Of a DNA stretch of 64,000 bases, positions 1 through 12,645 are shown piece by piece. Where the stretch lies: positions 812,472 to 876,471 of the forward strand of contig KL647300.1 of NCBI GenBank assembly GCA_000727475.1, read 5' to 3'. This DNA is from Sarcocystis neurona (lineage: Eukaryota; Apicomplexa; Conoidasida; Eucoccidiorida; Sarcocystidae). The stretch's first letter is position 1, and the number at the start of each line of letters is the position of its first letter. The notes under the pieces were generated by a model, which saw nothing but the letters and a program-made list of their open reading frames with translations, was not told the origin of the DNA and ran no database searches. A program made the translations under genes and the position numbers.

Positions 1-3000
1 TATGCGCTAGGCTGCCAGCTGTCCTCGACTCCTACTCCCCCGTCTGCCGCGGTCGTTTCACCTGCCTCTCCTCCGCCTGCTCCTACAGATGGCTCACCAC
101 GTGCTGCTGATATTACCGCGGCAGCTGACACGTCTACTGAGACTGACGCAGCCGACCGCGCTAATCCTGATGCTTTTGGGTTAGGCAAGCGAAGCAAGTT
201 GCTCGAAAGCGCCGTGAAAGCCTGCGTGGTGGATGACGTGAATCTCGCTGCTGCGTTTGAAGCACTTCGCCTTGAAGAGCTTCTCGAGGGCTGCTACCAA
301 ACCCCGCCCATAGAGTTCTGCTCTGCCATCGTCCTCGCAGTCCTCGGTAAATATGGCGCTTTGTAACTAGCGTATATTGACGCATATCCAGCGCTTCCGT
401 GTGCCTCCAAGTGCGTATGTGTAGTGTGCAGCTCGTGTGCTGATACGACGGTGCGCAGGACGCCCTTCCCAATCTGACATAAATAGGACCGTGTATAGAT
501 TCCTACGCGCAGTTCAAACAGCGGCTGTACGAGCTTGCGCAAGTGTTTCCTGCGTAACAGCTTCTCTGTCAGGGCGAGCGTCGTTTGATGTGAACCAGTC
601 GCACTTTTCGCGGGCTTTTCTCTCTTGCTGCTATATAGCAGTGTGCACAAGTATAGACATTTATAAGCAGAAGTGCACGTCTTCGTTGACGGCTGCTTCG
701 CACTTTGACCAATGCAATTCCTTACACACGCCAGTTACGTATATAGTCGAATATAAGTGGTAGTTTTTCAAACATATGTATATGTATGTGTGTGGATTCG
801 TACGCACGAGTGAGGCCAACGCTAGTTGACTGCAGCGGCGCTGGTCAATATTTGTGCTGTCCACGCTAACGGTCATTTCTACAGATACGCTCCAGACAAC
901 ATCGCGTGCGTAGAGGTATCTACACGTGGCTTCGTCATATCTCCCACGGGGAAGTGCATGTATTCGTTCGGCTTGCCTGTTCGTCATCGCGTATAGTACA
1001 CTTCAACTCCACTAGGCCGCCAACTGCAGTGTAGTGCAGAAACTCTACCCAGGAGGTACAAGAAAACATGCACTTGTTTGACAGACGGGTGCAATGACGT
1101 TTAAGTTGCCCAGGTCTCACGTTAGTCACCTGAAACGCTTCGTCCTACCTGCGTACCTAAGAACACCTCTCTTTGTCGACGGTTCTGGCCAACGTGATGG
1201 ACTTCGTTGGCCTTCAGGAGAGTTGCACACGGTGCGCCAAGTGCTTCTAGATGGCGGGGGTCCAGAAGCTCGGCCCACGGTGGAATTCATCGAGCGCACG
1301 CTCCAACAGTTCACGTCACTTCTCATCGAAACTGGGAGAGATCGATACACGTACATCAAGGAAAGTCTTGTTTCTTCTATCTTAACTCCCTCGAGACCTT
1401 GCCTTGGTCAGAAACCAGGTAAACATCCCGTGCCACCTTCAGGAAGGTCATCGGTGATGCACACGCATGTGTGCGTGAACTCAGTTTTAAGGGCATGTAA
1501 TTATTTCGTGGATGTATAGTACGACGTCACGTCGTATGTGTGTGCACCAGAGCAGCGCGACTTCCCTTTCGAACCGATTCACAAGCCTTCTTCTGGCCGT
1601 CGACGGAGTAGGTTTGGCGAGCCTTTCTTCATGATGGGTGCGTGTTGCTTCATGGCGGCGAAGTGCCTGAATCCGGCTTTCCCTGCCACCTCCTCCCTAA
1701 CATTCAGAGACAGTCCAGACAATGCGTGGACAGACACCGCATCCGTACGGTTATTATTCATAATGTGTTGAGAGCTGTAGGCAAAGGGTTGCCGCACAGC
1801 CACTTTCTTGCAGCAATCTGTATACGAAAGGCGCACTGACAAGAGAGGAAACGCAAAAACAGAGCAAGTGGGATGCAGCCGCATGTGCCCAGCCTTTGAA
1901 CAGCTCGTGGTAAACCATCTCCGCTTGTTTTACAACAGTTGAGCGAGCTGGAGGCAGCGAGCTCGAACGGAAAGACTCTCCTGTGAGAGGCCTCAGGCAT
2001 TTATTCAAATATCAAACACGGGTGTTCTACCGGTGGCGATGAGTGCAGCGCGTCGTACTGTGGTGTGATTGCCTTCGTGTGTGTACGTACGCGTCCGCAA
2101 GCAACCTGCTTATTCTGCAAAAGTGCTTAGGATAACGTGTGTGATGACAGGAAGTAATTGTTTATGTGTACAGACACCTTCACGTTGAGGAGCGCGCAAG
2201 AAGAGTAGGTGCCCTTACCATTGCACCGGGCCGACTGCGTGCGTCCTCTGACCTATGTTTGCGATTTCTGCTAAATTACCGTTGAAGATATTGCAGCTGA
2301 TGTGGTGCTTGCGACTGCGTTGACAAATAGTAAGCGTGAAGATGTACACGTACGCTAACCAGCTGCTTCCATGGAAAAAATTTCTTGCAGGTCTTTACGG
2401 TGTACACTTGCGACCGTTTTTGCCCGTGTCGCATCGAGGTGTGCTGCTTGCCACAGGTTAAAAAGATGCAGTAACACTAGTTCCCTTGTTCATAGGTACG
2501 CCCTGCGACTGCACGTATAGTGAAAACTCGCTGCCAGATACACGTGCTTGTCTATTCTGCTTGTCTCACTGGTGTGTCACACTCTGTCACCTTCCTGGCT
2601 GCTCCTCGAGACGTACACGCGCATGCGATGCACAATCTGATACACCCATGTGGCAGAGCACACGTTTCTTGGCGGGAGAGACTAGAACAGTGAATATGTT
2701 GGGGGTATCGATACGTTATTGGCTGCCGCTTCACCGTTGTCATTCTCAGAAGACAAGGTATACTTGCAGGAATTTGGGGGCGTCTGGACGGCTATTGTAA
2801 CGAACTTTAATTACCGTGTGTGAACGACTGCTCTGTCTTTATGGTGCAGCCACCTTGTTCCTGTCCACACCTGTACGTATATACGTATGTCTCAATCTGT
2901 CACTATACCTCGTGCGTTTTGCTGTGACACTGCCACCTAGCTGAAGACCGGCCTCTGGATGAAGTTCTCTCAACAAAGGACAGCTTCACCCTGTCTGGCC

Positions 3001-6000
3001 TCCTCGACGACGACTTCGACTGGCCGTCTGGTTTCCACAGGAACCACAGGTCCTTTTGGTTCGGCCTATACAACAGAGGTGACATCCAGCTGGAGGTGTT
3101 GCTGGCCTCGGGATCCGTGCCGTCCCTCCTGCGCAGACTGCAACTGCTACAGCAGAAGAATGGTCTGTACGCGGTGGATCTCATTCGGTTTGCCGTCATC
3201 CGCCAAGCACCACTGTTGAACAGGTAAGCTTTCACCCACTGCAGCGAGTGGAAAACCTGTTTTATTGTCAGAGATGGCACGCGGGCACCCACGTACGCTT
3301 GTGCCTCTATGGATACACATTCGCCCTCCCGGACAAGTGTTCCACTCTGCCCAAGCAGCTGCGTCGGAATTTCTGCGCAACTGAGCATGTTGTCGGACAT
3401 AAAACTGCGGTACAACTTAGACACTGAGTCAGAACGTCTGCCGTTATCAGGCGCCTGAACGCATTCTTGCCATCTGGAAACACCGCTGTCTTTACAAGCA
3501 TCGAGCGCGAAGGCAAAGCCGCGTTGAATTCTTGCCCACACGCAGTAGTGCTAAAGTAAACAGACATTCTCACGTAGGCACTTAATGGAACACGTACTCC
3601 TATCTGTATTTTGAGAGGTTTGCACGAACTAGCCAACCCTTTAGTCCCGTCGAGTGTCGTCATATCGCGATAGCTGCCGGTGTGGTCAACTTGAATTCTG
3701 CAAAAAGGCTGGTAGGAACCGAAGCATCAGCACGGAGAACCCGTACACTAACTGGGGTTGGAGAAAGGTGTAGGGGCGACCAAAACTCTTACTGTTGTTC
3801 TTTTACACAAGGCCGCACGGACGTAAACGCACGTCAGTCAATACTTACTCGTATACTGGCACCTGCCTCGTGAACGCCTTTTTTATGACAATATAGGGGA
3901 ACACCCATATTCCGTGTACTCAGGGGTGGCGTCGCCGTCTGGAGTACCAGGTGCAAAATTCAGACACCGTGCTAACTGCAACGGCGCCGACGCACGTGCG
4001 AGACATCGTCGCTATGCTATGGAGGCGGAAGTAATGTCGTGTGGACTATCGTGTCTCTGGACCTTAGACAATTCCAAGCAGCTGCTTTTTGTGAAATCCC
4101 TGAGACGCGTGCCCTCCCAGCTACTCTCTTCTACGAGTTGCCATGTAGAGGCCTCGACGGAGATATTGCCGGGGAAACCAAGGTGCTTTGACAGGATAAA
4201 TTGCACCGTTATGGCTGCTTGTATTACTATGGTTGGTACTGCTGTTGCAGGTTCCGTCAACTAACGTTCACGCGTGTAATGCATGCGTTGGCATGCCCTC
4301 TGGGAAGGACAGCTGCGGATGAAAGAGCACGAGCTGCAGTTCGCAGTGCGTCATCACTCAATGCGTACAGAGCCACGCTGCGAATTCTTGCAGAGGCTCT
4401 TTTTGATTGTGGTGAGTGTCCAGAGAGCACGTTCTCCGTGTGCTATTAATTTCCTATGTTGGGCGTACAGTGCCGCAGACGTTTATGCAGATAGGAAAGC
4501 TAAGAATGCAAGAAGCGAGCTCTGTAGATTCGTCCTGTCGGGGTTTGAGATGGCAACTAATCGAATACCTCTCTTCTTTGTATGGTGACCTTTGAAAAAG
4601 TGTGAGTTTAGATCTACACCGAAACAAGCTAGATGCGGGTGTTTTCTGCGTGAGACCTGGGAAACAATGCGGAGCGTGTTCGTCATTCTCGCTCCCTTTG
4701 ACTACATTTTCAGCATCTTTTCCAGTGTAGCGTCAGCTCCTGCGTACAAAGCATTACGGAGTGCAAACCATCCCACAGTTGCTACTGTTCGTAGATATAC
4801 GTATGTATACACATATGTGTACGCATATATATGCATATATATTCCCGTATTCATCTGCGCCCTCTTTACAACAGGGGTGGGGGATCACTACTTTTCAGAC
4901 CTCTTCTGACTCCTCAAGCGATGCCTCATTTTGTGGAACAGACGAGAACACGACGAGTTGTTCAGCCTATGCAAATAGAAAGTCGTGTGCGCATTTACAC
5001 TGTTAGCGTATCACGTATCTTCTTCGTGGAAGTAAGGCGGTTCGTTCGCGGGTGTGAGATGCTAGTTATCAACAAGGAACTGGGGTTTTGGCTGTACGCA
5101 TATTCTTATACGCACAGCGTAGTTGCAGTTGCATGCAGTCGCACGCGCGGCCTCCGATACTCTTCGCGCGGACGCTGGGGCTTGGGATCAGGAGAGGGAG
5201 TTATTATGACACCGCTAGAGAGTCAGCCCGGATGTGCATCAGTCTGCAGAGGAGGCAGGAGCAACGTGCTGGTGGATTAGATTTCGTACCTGTAGGGGGA
5301 TTAGCTCTATTGCAGTATGGTTGCGAACGTTGCTTGTAGTTCGGTTTTATAGGGGTTGACAAAATGTTACTCAAAGCCTTGTTCTGCGTAGCTGGCAACG
5401 TTCTGGAAGGCTTTTGAAGAGAAGCATAGCGCTACTCTTGCGTTATTCGTTTCGATGAATGAGAACTCTTCAAAGTTGTCGGGTCGAAGTCCAAAAGTAC
5501 AAAATTTACAGCAATATTCACAAGCTCAGGTGTGCTCAGCCTTGGTGTGGAAAGTGAAGGAGAGATCGCCCTTCCTCTAAGTACAGAAAGGAAATTTTAC
5601 GTGCCTTAGTCCGTGTGACATGTGCAGGTGTAGCCACTTGGTGCTATGAAACTGACGTAGAGCGGAGTGCAATATGCTGCGTAGGACTCCCGCCCTACTG
5701 CGGTCGACGCCTCAGCCAGATCTTGTGCATCAAAGTCAGCCGCAGGTACGGTAGCCGAGACTGGGCCTGTCGAGGCACAGTGTGTAGACGTGTGTACTGA
5801 ATGGTTCCTTTGGACCGTGCACATCCTCGTGCTAGGGGACAAGTGTACATCCACTTCTTGTTGAATCGCTTCCCCGGATGTAGATGTCAGCCGGCTGAGA
5901 AATTTTGACGACCGCTTTTGTGATAGAGGCAATTTAACGTGAGTGCGGCTGCAACTACGTGGTGCACGCATGACACGCAACATCTGCTAGTGTGTGCAAA

Positions 6001-8572
6001 GGCACATTCGCACGTGGCCGGTGCGTCCCACGTAATACGTACTGGAGGCTTTTTCAGGAAAACAGGATAAAAATGCATTCGTCTGTAGCACGTCACAGTT
6101 GTAGCGTGTACGTTCAGCGTTCCTACGTGACCGAGTAGCTCCCGGGTGCTACACTTCCAGTCAGCGAGATCTTTTTGTGAGCGCAGGCTCAGCCTCTTGA
6201 AAGGGTGGAGGTCGGCAAGCATACGCATTTGGCTGTATCCAAAGACGAACAGGTAGTTAGAGGATATTTGTATTACCTTACCTCCTCTAGGACTCGTTCG
6301 TGCAAAATTCCTAAGCGAAGGACTAAGCTGCCAGTGGTGGCCACGAACAGACATGCGCTTCACGCCCGTTTCTAGAAAAATCCTTCTTCAGCTCCTTGTG
6401 TACACTTCTATTAGTTTATTCTTTGAACGCGTATTCGATCGCTTTTTGCCTCATACCTGCGTTGGTGCTCACTTGTGACGTGACGTACTTACGATAAAAT
6501 TGCTGACACAAACGGGCTGCACAGAGAGTTTGAACAGTGGCGGCACGCAACCGCGAAATGCACCTAAGAATACAGGGATTTCCAGACAAGTAACGCTGCT
6601 GTGTTGTATCGCTGTCTTCTCGTGCTGCTGCTGGCGTGTATCCCGCTGCACATTGTCTCAAGTGAAGACACGACCATATGCAAATGCGTGACAGGAAGAC
6701 TTTCAATTACGTGGTATGTGAATATGTGCAAAAGCGTAACAGGAAGACTATCAAACAGAGTGGTGTCTGAATATCGCTAGATGAGATTACAACACGGAAT
6801 ATGCGGATAGTAGTGGAGTGGCCGCGGACCTCCTCACACAAGGCTTCACATATTCTCAGAATCTGCACTGCTCGTCGTGGCCAAGCATTGAATTGACACG
6901 AAACTGAGGATAAAGTGAGACGAAGAGACCTTCCGCGGGACACGCAGGAATAAACAGCGTTCGTGGTGCCATAGCGGAAACACACGGTTGGATTTCGGTT
7001 GCTCTCCGATTTACAAGTAGATGCGTCCTTAAATCCACTGCAGTGGAAGTACGTCTACTCTATGTCTGCCGTAGGGCTTTCCCGCCTTTATTGCGAAACG
7101 TGCTGTCTGCTGCTTGCTCTGTCCTTCCGCTCTGTGCGCGGTAGCATGCTGGATTCGCCAGCTAACTGGGAACTTCCTGAAGCAGAAGTGTTGTCGAAGC
7201 AGTTTCTTGACGTGCGTGAAGGAGGACCGAGACCTTCTCAATACACGCAACTGTTTTTTTCACAACAGCTGCAGCGCCTCGACGTGAATATCGGCGCCGA
7301 AGGTAACGAAGTAGCGATCCATCATGTAGGAACGTACACGAATACAGTAGAAGCTTTCGGTGGCGCATGTAGAAAATATCCAGGTGTATTTCTGTTTGAG
7401 TCACACGTTGCGCGCATATGTGTGTATTGGTCGTGTTTGATACACTTCTGTGCATTGGTGTATTCTTGCGCGGTTGCTTTGAGTGGGAACACGGAGATAT
7501 GTGTGAACGACCGCACAGCAGCTGACCAGCCATGACAAATTAGTCTCTGTGGAATCTGGTAAGAGTACTCCACTTGCACCAAGTGGCGTGGGCGATAACA
7601 GTTCCCCCGGTAGGGCGCGGAAGCAGCTGCAGGTGGTAGTGCACGTGCACTACTATTATAATTGTTTGGATTATTCCTTATCTGGAAGGATCTGTATAGC
7701 GCACTTATCGTGCTTGTTTTGTGTTGCCTATCTCCTTGTATATCTTAATGGCGGAGAGTGAACTGCACCCAAGTGGGGTAACACCCGCCCGTGGTCAGAG
7801 TTCTACTCTGACCTTCGTCCCTCACTACAGAGATGAGAAAAAAACATTCCCCAACGTCCTTAGGCAAATGCTTGATACATCTGTATATGCGAATATGTAG
7901 AGGGCATGATTGAGTTCAGTAGCCTGCGTGCACCGAAGCTGGATGGGTGTGCATAGGCTCGTTCTTTGACGCCGTCGTCTTTTTCAGTATCCCTTGAGTA
8001 TCGCATGCTGTTTTCGGATGTGTGTCCCGTCTAAGCTGTGCAGCCATGCACGTATGCACCTTGCTGCGTCCACTCTGCTGTGGTGGGTTGGCATGCACTG
8101 GTGCGACCTGGAGTACGCCTTTCCATGCGTGCAGCATTCCTCGCCTTTTTCGCCGCAAACACGAGGCACGCGTGTGTCCCATTGGGGTTCCAGTGTGCAG
8201 CTTATTCGTACAGTGTGTGGCCTGAGTTCATCCCGACACCCACCAGCTCGCATCCACATGGCAGTCGGGTGCCTTCCTCACTAGAGGAAGTGCATTTCGC
8301 TCTAAAGCTGTCACAGTATGTGTTCGGGGTATGTACTTGCCGCCTCAGGTGCGTCTAAGACATGGAGGAGTGACTACAGTCTCGTCGCATCGCATTTGCA
8401 GCGCGCCACGCCCGACTTCTTCACTGCAGGTGCAGTCGACGAAGTGAAATTTTTTACAAGCCCTATACTCACGGCATTCAAAGACACAAGCAGTTTTAAA
8501 CAAACGCTGGCAGATTTTTTCGTCGTCAAAGATGTTGAAGAGGAACCAGCGATATGGAGCACCTTCCGATGA
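1..8572 (+). CDS. Multi-exon hypothetical protein, 5' end outside window
   Basis: Seven exons chain in consistent codon phase: 1-346, 1218-1418, 2941-3223, 4251-4411, 5628-5745, 7145-7302, 8430-8572 (TGA). They total 1410 nt, or 469 residues, with the start lost beyond the left edge. Donors are good (GTAAAT, GTAAAC, GTAAGC, GTGAGT, GTACGG, GTAACG) and most acceptors follow pyrimidine tracts. The first exon is Ala/Pro/Thr-rich for about 60 residues, then becomes helical and acidic (KLLESAVKACVVDD, FEALRLEELLEGC). The third exon has a conserved-looking core (FHRNHRSFWFGLYNRGDIQL) and has no in-frame ATG. The last exon ends FFVVKDVEEEPAIWSTFR. I do not recognise the family; it looks soluble and helical, without signal peptide or membrane segment. 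Exons 2941-3223 and 4251-4411 are the most certain. Exon 5628-5745 is weakest, and 8342 is an alternative start for the last exon. Confidence 0.6.
4790..4855. repeat. Alternating purine-pyrimidine TA/GTAT tract (one of several)
   Basis: GATATACGTATGTATACACA followed by TATGTGTACGCATATATATG. Similar palindrome-rich tracts occur near 775-800, 2873-2890, 11898-11930, 24358-24377, 46015-46035, 57037-57068 and 63330-63385. All lie in non-coding DNA. Confidence 0.8.
6677..6773. repeat. Two-copy tandem repeat, unit about 48 nt
   Basis: The block containing GCGTGACAGGAAGACTTTCAA is followed directly by GCGTAACAGGAAGACTATCAA. Each copy ends in a GTGGT-rich stretch and TGAATA. It lies in the 5746-7144 intron of the first gene. 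No function is suggested. Confidence 0.65.
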
Positions 8573-8761
8573 CACGGCTATACTCAGTCCCTGACGCATT
8601 CTTTTCCTCTTCATACTCACCATAAAAGGGACGACATCTTTGTGCTCCAGTCTTTGATTCGTCTCGCATTATTTATCCTGTTTGCCCGCGAATGTATATC
8701 TGGACCTGTAGCGGGATATTGAGTGCGTCAATGAACGTAACCAAGATGTGGGGGAGCGCCA

Positions 8762-11585
8762 TCAATGGTATTTGTGAATATATTTTGCGCAGGTAGCTTC
8801 CTTGTGCAGGTGAAAATACAGTGAGCAGCTAGGTGGCAAAACAGACGGCGATTCTTCACGCGGAAGCGACACACGAGACGTGAGACCCATCGCGGCCTGC
8901 AATCTCACATCTGCTTCAAAATTAGCGGTACATCTATTGAACGATAGAACATTTCTATTGCTTGCGTTTGTAGTCACCGTTGTCTCAAACACCAGCTTGC
9001 TGCTTTCTGCGTCGAGGTACGCTTCCAGCGAGAATGTTGGTGGCATGCACGGATTCACATCGTACTTAAAAGAAGACATCACAGGTCGTATACGTGTGCA
9101 CACAGTTGTTCGTATCCTTAATCTTACTTTCAGAAAGGAATTCAGGCGGGGCAGAGAGCCAGCACTTCACAAAACGCGCCCACCTGACACCGTATTCGCT
9201 TGCAAACATCGGTAGTTTGCCGTGGATGTACATGCTGAGTAGTACTCTGAGATGACGGGAGACAGACGATCATTTATGGAGTAGGAATCACCCAGAAGAT
9301 GAGGGACCGGGACGCTGAAAGAACCAACAAACAGGTTGGTCACGTTCATGCACACCAGAAGGTGTTGACAGATTCGTTGCCTTCCAAAGAGCTTACTAAC
9401 CCGCGAAATAACCGGCTTCAGATCACGCACGAAGGCATGCTCTGTATCCGGTGATGAGCGGAGTACTACTCTGGGACGAAGGGAGATAGACGAACACGAA
9501 GTTCATGTAGTAGAAATCACACAGGAGAAAATGCGTCGGGATGAAGGCTGTACAAGAAGGAGTTTGGTCACGTAAATGTGTTTCAGAAAATGTTGACAAA
9601 TTCGTTGTCCTCCAGAGAGCAGAGTAAGCCGCTGAACGAACACATCAAACCGAGCTTCAGAGCACGTAAAAAGACATGCTTTGTACAAGGTGACGAGCAG
9701 ACATTCCATCCTTTTATGCGAAGTAACGTCACAGAAATTGTACAGTACAACTTTGGCCGTGTCAGCCACGTGAGGGAACAGTCATCGAAATCAGGCCACC
9801 TTCAGGTACACGTCCAGTAGCATACTCACACTTTCGTGTATTAATGTGGGAGAGCTCTCACGAGTTATGTTCGAGTACACCTTCATTATCATACCAGTAG
9901 GCTCGCTACCGGTTGAATCGTTCTTGTCCCTACTGCTTGGGATGTTCCTGTAGAGGCGGAAGGTCGTGACTGGCGCTTAGACTGATGCTCCCTTTATGAA
10001 ACAGTCCGTTGAGGCTACAACGCCGTTGCCCAAGCGCCACCAGCGCACGGCAGCTGCGTTGATGCAAAAATCATGGCATTTACGTGTGAGGCGGAAGACA
10101 TCAGGCGTTTCCCGTATCAGTTGTCGTTGGATGTGTGAAAGACCACCAAATGCGACGAAGAGGAAACGTCAAACATCATCTTTTCATGCAGTGCATCCTG
10201 GCACCAAATGCGTATTACTCGTGTCCAACTCCCGTATGCGCACCCATCTGAAGTCTAAATGAAAAACACTTTCGCAGCAGGTTCGAACCGTCTCGTTTCT
10301 ACAGGCGTGCACCTTCCAGGTGTCGCTGTGCTTGGCCACCTCGCGCGGTGCGATGTGTAAGACTATCCCACTTTGGTGAAACAACGCATCGTGGTCCAGA
10401 AAAACGTTGAAAAATACATCAGGAGGTCGCATAATTGGGTAACATTTGCACGACTACTGCGCATTGTCGGAATTGTCAGGGGGTCTTCCGGTTTTTGTGC
10501 CGTAGCACGGACGCGCCGCATTCGTTGGTCATTTTACCTGCTGGGAAGTGTTGCGGCTGCACAGTTGAATCGAAGCCATATCCAGAACCGGTTCGTCACG
10601 GCAAACGCAGTGGCTTGTCGAGCTGCCAACGAGCTACCTCCAAAAAATCATTAACACGCATTTCATACAGCAGCGATGTCGCGCCCCCCGGACTGGAGAG
10701 CGAGGAAGACCGGCACACTCCAACGCGGTGAAGGCTCTGCTGAATTGCCCCTCTGCAAAAATTCCTGTCTTACGGTAGCTTAAGTACTGGCGGTCAACGA
10801 CGGCGCGCCCTCCGTGGCTAGCCGGACGTTTTCCAGCGCATAAAAAGCATTTCCTGCATCTGTTTATTAGCCTCCCCTGCTTAGTCGTTGAGTGTCTGCT
10901 AGGTTTTATGATCGTGTGGCGCTCCACTTTTTGTAGGGCAGTGGTATGGGGACCGTTTCTCGTACAAACATCGCTCTTCAGGCGTAATCGCGCTTGTCTC
11001 TGTTCTGCGTTCGCCTTGAATGGGGAGAAGCCATTCAGGCGACTTGCCGAGTTTGACTGCATGATGCGTTTTTATGTAACTGTTGCGGAGAACCGCCGTT
11101 GTTTCCGGCGGACTGCAAAACGAGGCCTCCTCCCTTCTGAGGCAAATCGCGTTCATTCAGTAGGTGTGTTATTCGTGGACCGTGGCTCTCTGCCGTTCGG
11201 GACAAGGTCCTGCCGCCCTGTGCTGGCGTAATGTGCGATTTTCCATCGGAGTACAGCATAAATTCATGATCAATTGTACTTCTTCTCTTCTGTTTACACG
11301 CCGAGTGTGTATCCATTACAAACGAGGTAGTACCCCTGCAGAGCCGGGAGCATGCAGTACATGGTATCACGACTGGATAACAGGCCTTACGTTCTCCTGC
11401 TTCTGCATTAAATTTTGCTGTTTGTTTCCCTCACCGGTCCTCTCTATGACTTTACGTAGGACGTCACTGTATGTGAGGCACGCGTGGCAGGTCAAGACGA
11501 TCGTGCTTTTAAGTAGGTCGACTCCGCACGCGATTGGCAGTGTTTTACACTGAAAGCGGCCGTTACCAACGCATGTCGGGAGCAT
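8762..11585 (-). CDS. Putative multi-exon gene, convergent with the preceding gene; exon map incomplete
   Basis: Three minus-strand stretches read like real coding sequence, but I could not join them in phase. About 11585-11435 encodes FQCKTLPIACGVDLLKSTIV and onward, ending at a GTGAGG donor. About 10432-10310 encodes DVFFNVFLDHDALFHQSGIV then HIAPREVAKHSDTWK. About 9071-8790 follows a TTCTTTTAAG acceptor and encodes PTFSLEAYLDAESSKLVFET and onward, rich in Thr/Asn with scattered Cys. No family is recognised. A diverged direct repeat at 9235-9710 would lie in an intron. The plus-strand ORFs over the same ground (8880-9215, 10373-10731) are less protein-like, but 10435-10731 with paired cysteines cannot be excluded. 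Treat the extent as approximate. Confidence 0.35.
9235..9710. repeat. Diverged tandem direct repeat, two copies of about 235 nt
   Basis: Two neighbouring copies (about 9235-9465 and 9466-9710) share ordered blocks: GTAGTACTCTGAGATGACGG against GTACTACTCTGGGACGAAGG; GAGTAGGAATCACCCAG against TAGTAGAAATCACACAG; TGTTGACAGATTCGTTGCC against TGTTGACAAATTCGTTGTCC. The minus-strand readings also match (RQRICQH against GQRICQH), but both are interrupted, so this looks like duplicated non-coding DNA. Confidence 0.7.
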
Positions 11586-12645
11586 TGTAGCTGGACGCTT
11601 ACGCCTAAATTTACGCGTCCTTTCTATAGCGCCAGTTACTTTGCATTTCTGTGGTGCTCTTTCCCATTTAGAAGGCGCACTGCGCTGCCAACTCGCTAAT
11701 AGTGTCCTCGGGTTTTCGCTTTGCGGGTGGATCCACGAAATGGAGAAAATACAGGTCGCCCAGGGTCATTTCTTTCTGAGGGGAACCGCACAAGGTTTTC
11801 TGCTTGGGGTGTATGATTTTCCCTGCTTTTGCTGTACGTATTCCCCACGCGCGAGGCCCCCGTCTCCACTCATGTGTGGCAACTATCTGAAGGCCTGCAT
11901 ATACGTATGTGTATACACGTATATGGATAAGTCAGCATGACTGTCTCTTTCCGTATAAATATGTGTCTGCTCGGGTATTTGGAAAATCACGCGTTTGTCC
12001 GTACTGCTTGCAAAGAAATCCTGTCTTCCTAGAAGTGCTTCCCTGTGTCGCTCTGTATGTGGCGTTTGCACGCACTGCGCTGTCCGTACATGTATGTGTG
12101 CATATATTATCGTATCACTGCAATCGGTTGTCTGCTTCTTCGCCTTCTCGACCTCGCGGTTGAAACACTCTCCCTTTTTGTGGCACTAGGATTTGACATC
12201 CCAGTGCGCGACAGGCATCTCCTACGGGCAGCATGTGTACCGGCATATTTATGTAAATGTGTGTGTCGGTACACCGTGAATGACCACACTCACAATTGCA
12301 CAAGCCATCTACAAGAGCGCAAAGAACTGCCGTTACTAGTGCTACATGAAAGGCATCTCAATCACTTGAGGGCAACGTCTTTCTCGTCGTGTCAAGGCTG
12401 CTGCAGACCTTGAACAATGCAACAGTCCTTCGCACTAAATGCGTGTGAGCTACAAGGTGCACGTCACCGCTGACTATACACGAACTGCAGGATGCTGCTA
12501 CACCCAGGGCACAGACGTGAGTGTCACGCAATGGCAAGGACTACTGTGCGAGAACATGTTACCATTTCTGTAAGCACTTCACTCTGTTCTTGTCGTGGGC
12601 TGCAACCACCCAAGGACTAGTGCAGTCGCAGCTCGTCTGCTGCAG
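11586..12645. other. Region without a convincing gene
   Basis: Several short open frames exist, but none shows a paired acceptor and donor with protein-like composition. The notable content is a TA/GTAT patch at about 11898-11930 (ATATACGTATGTGTATACAC) and a second one near 12090-12115. Upstream exons of the EGF-like gene that begins at 12646 in this model could be hidden here. Confidence 0.4.

Noticed and set aside
5606..6363. Minus-strand frames 5606-5983 and 5887-6363
   Set aside because: Some stretches look coding, but they overlap plus-strand exon 5628-5745 and lie in its following intron, without a splice chain of their own.
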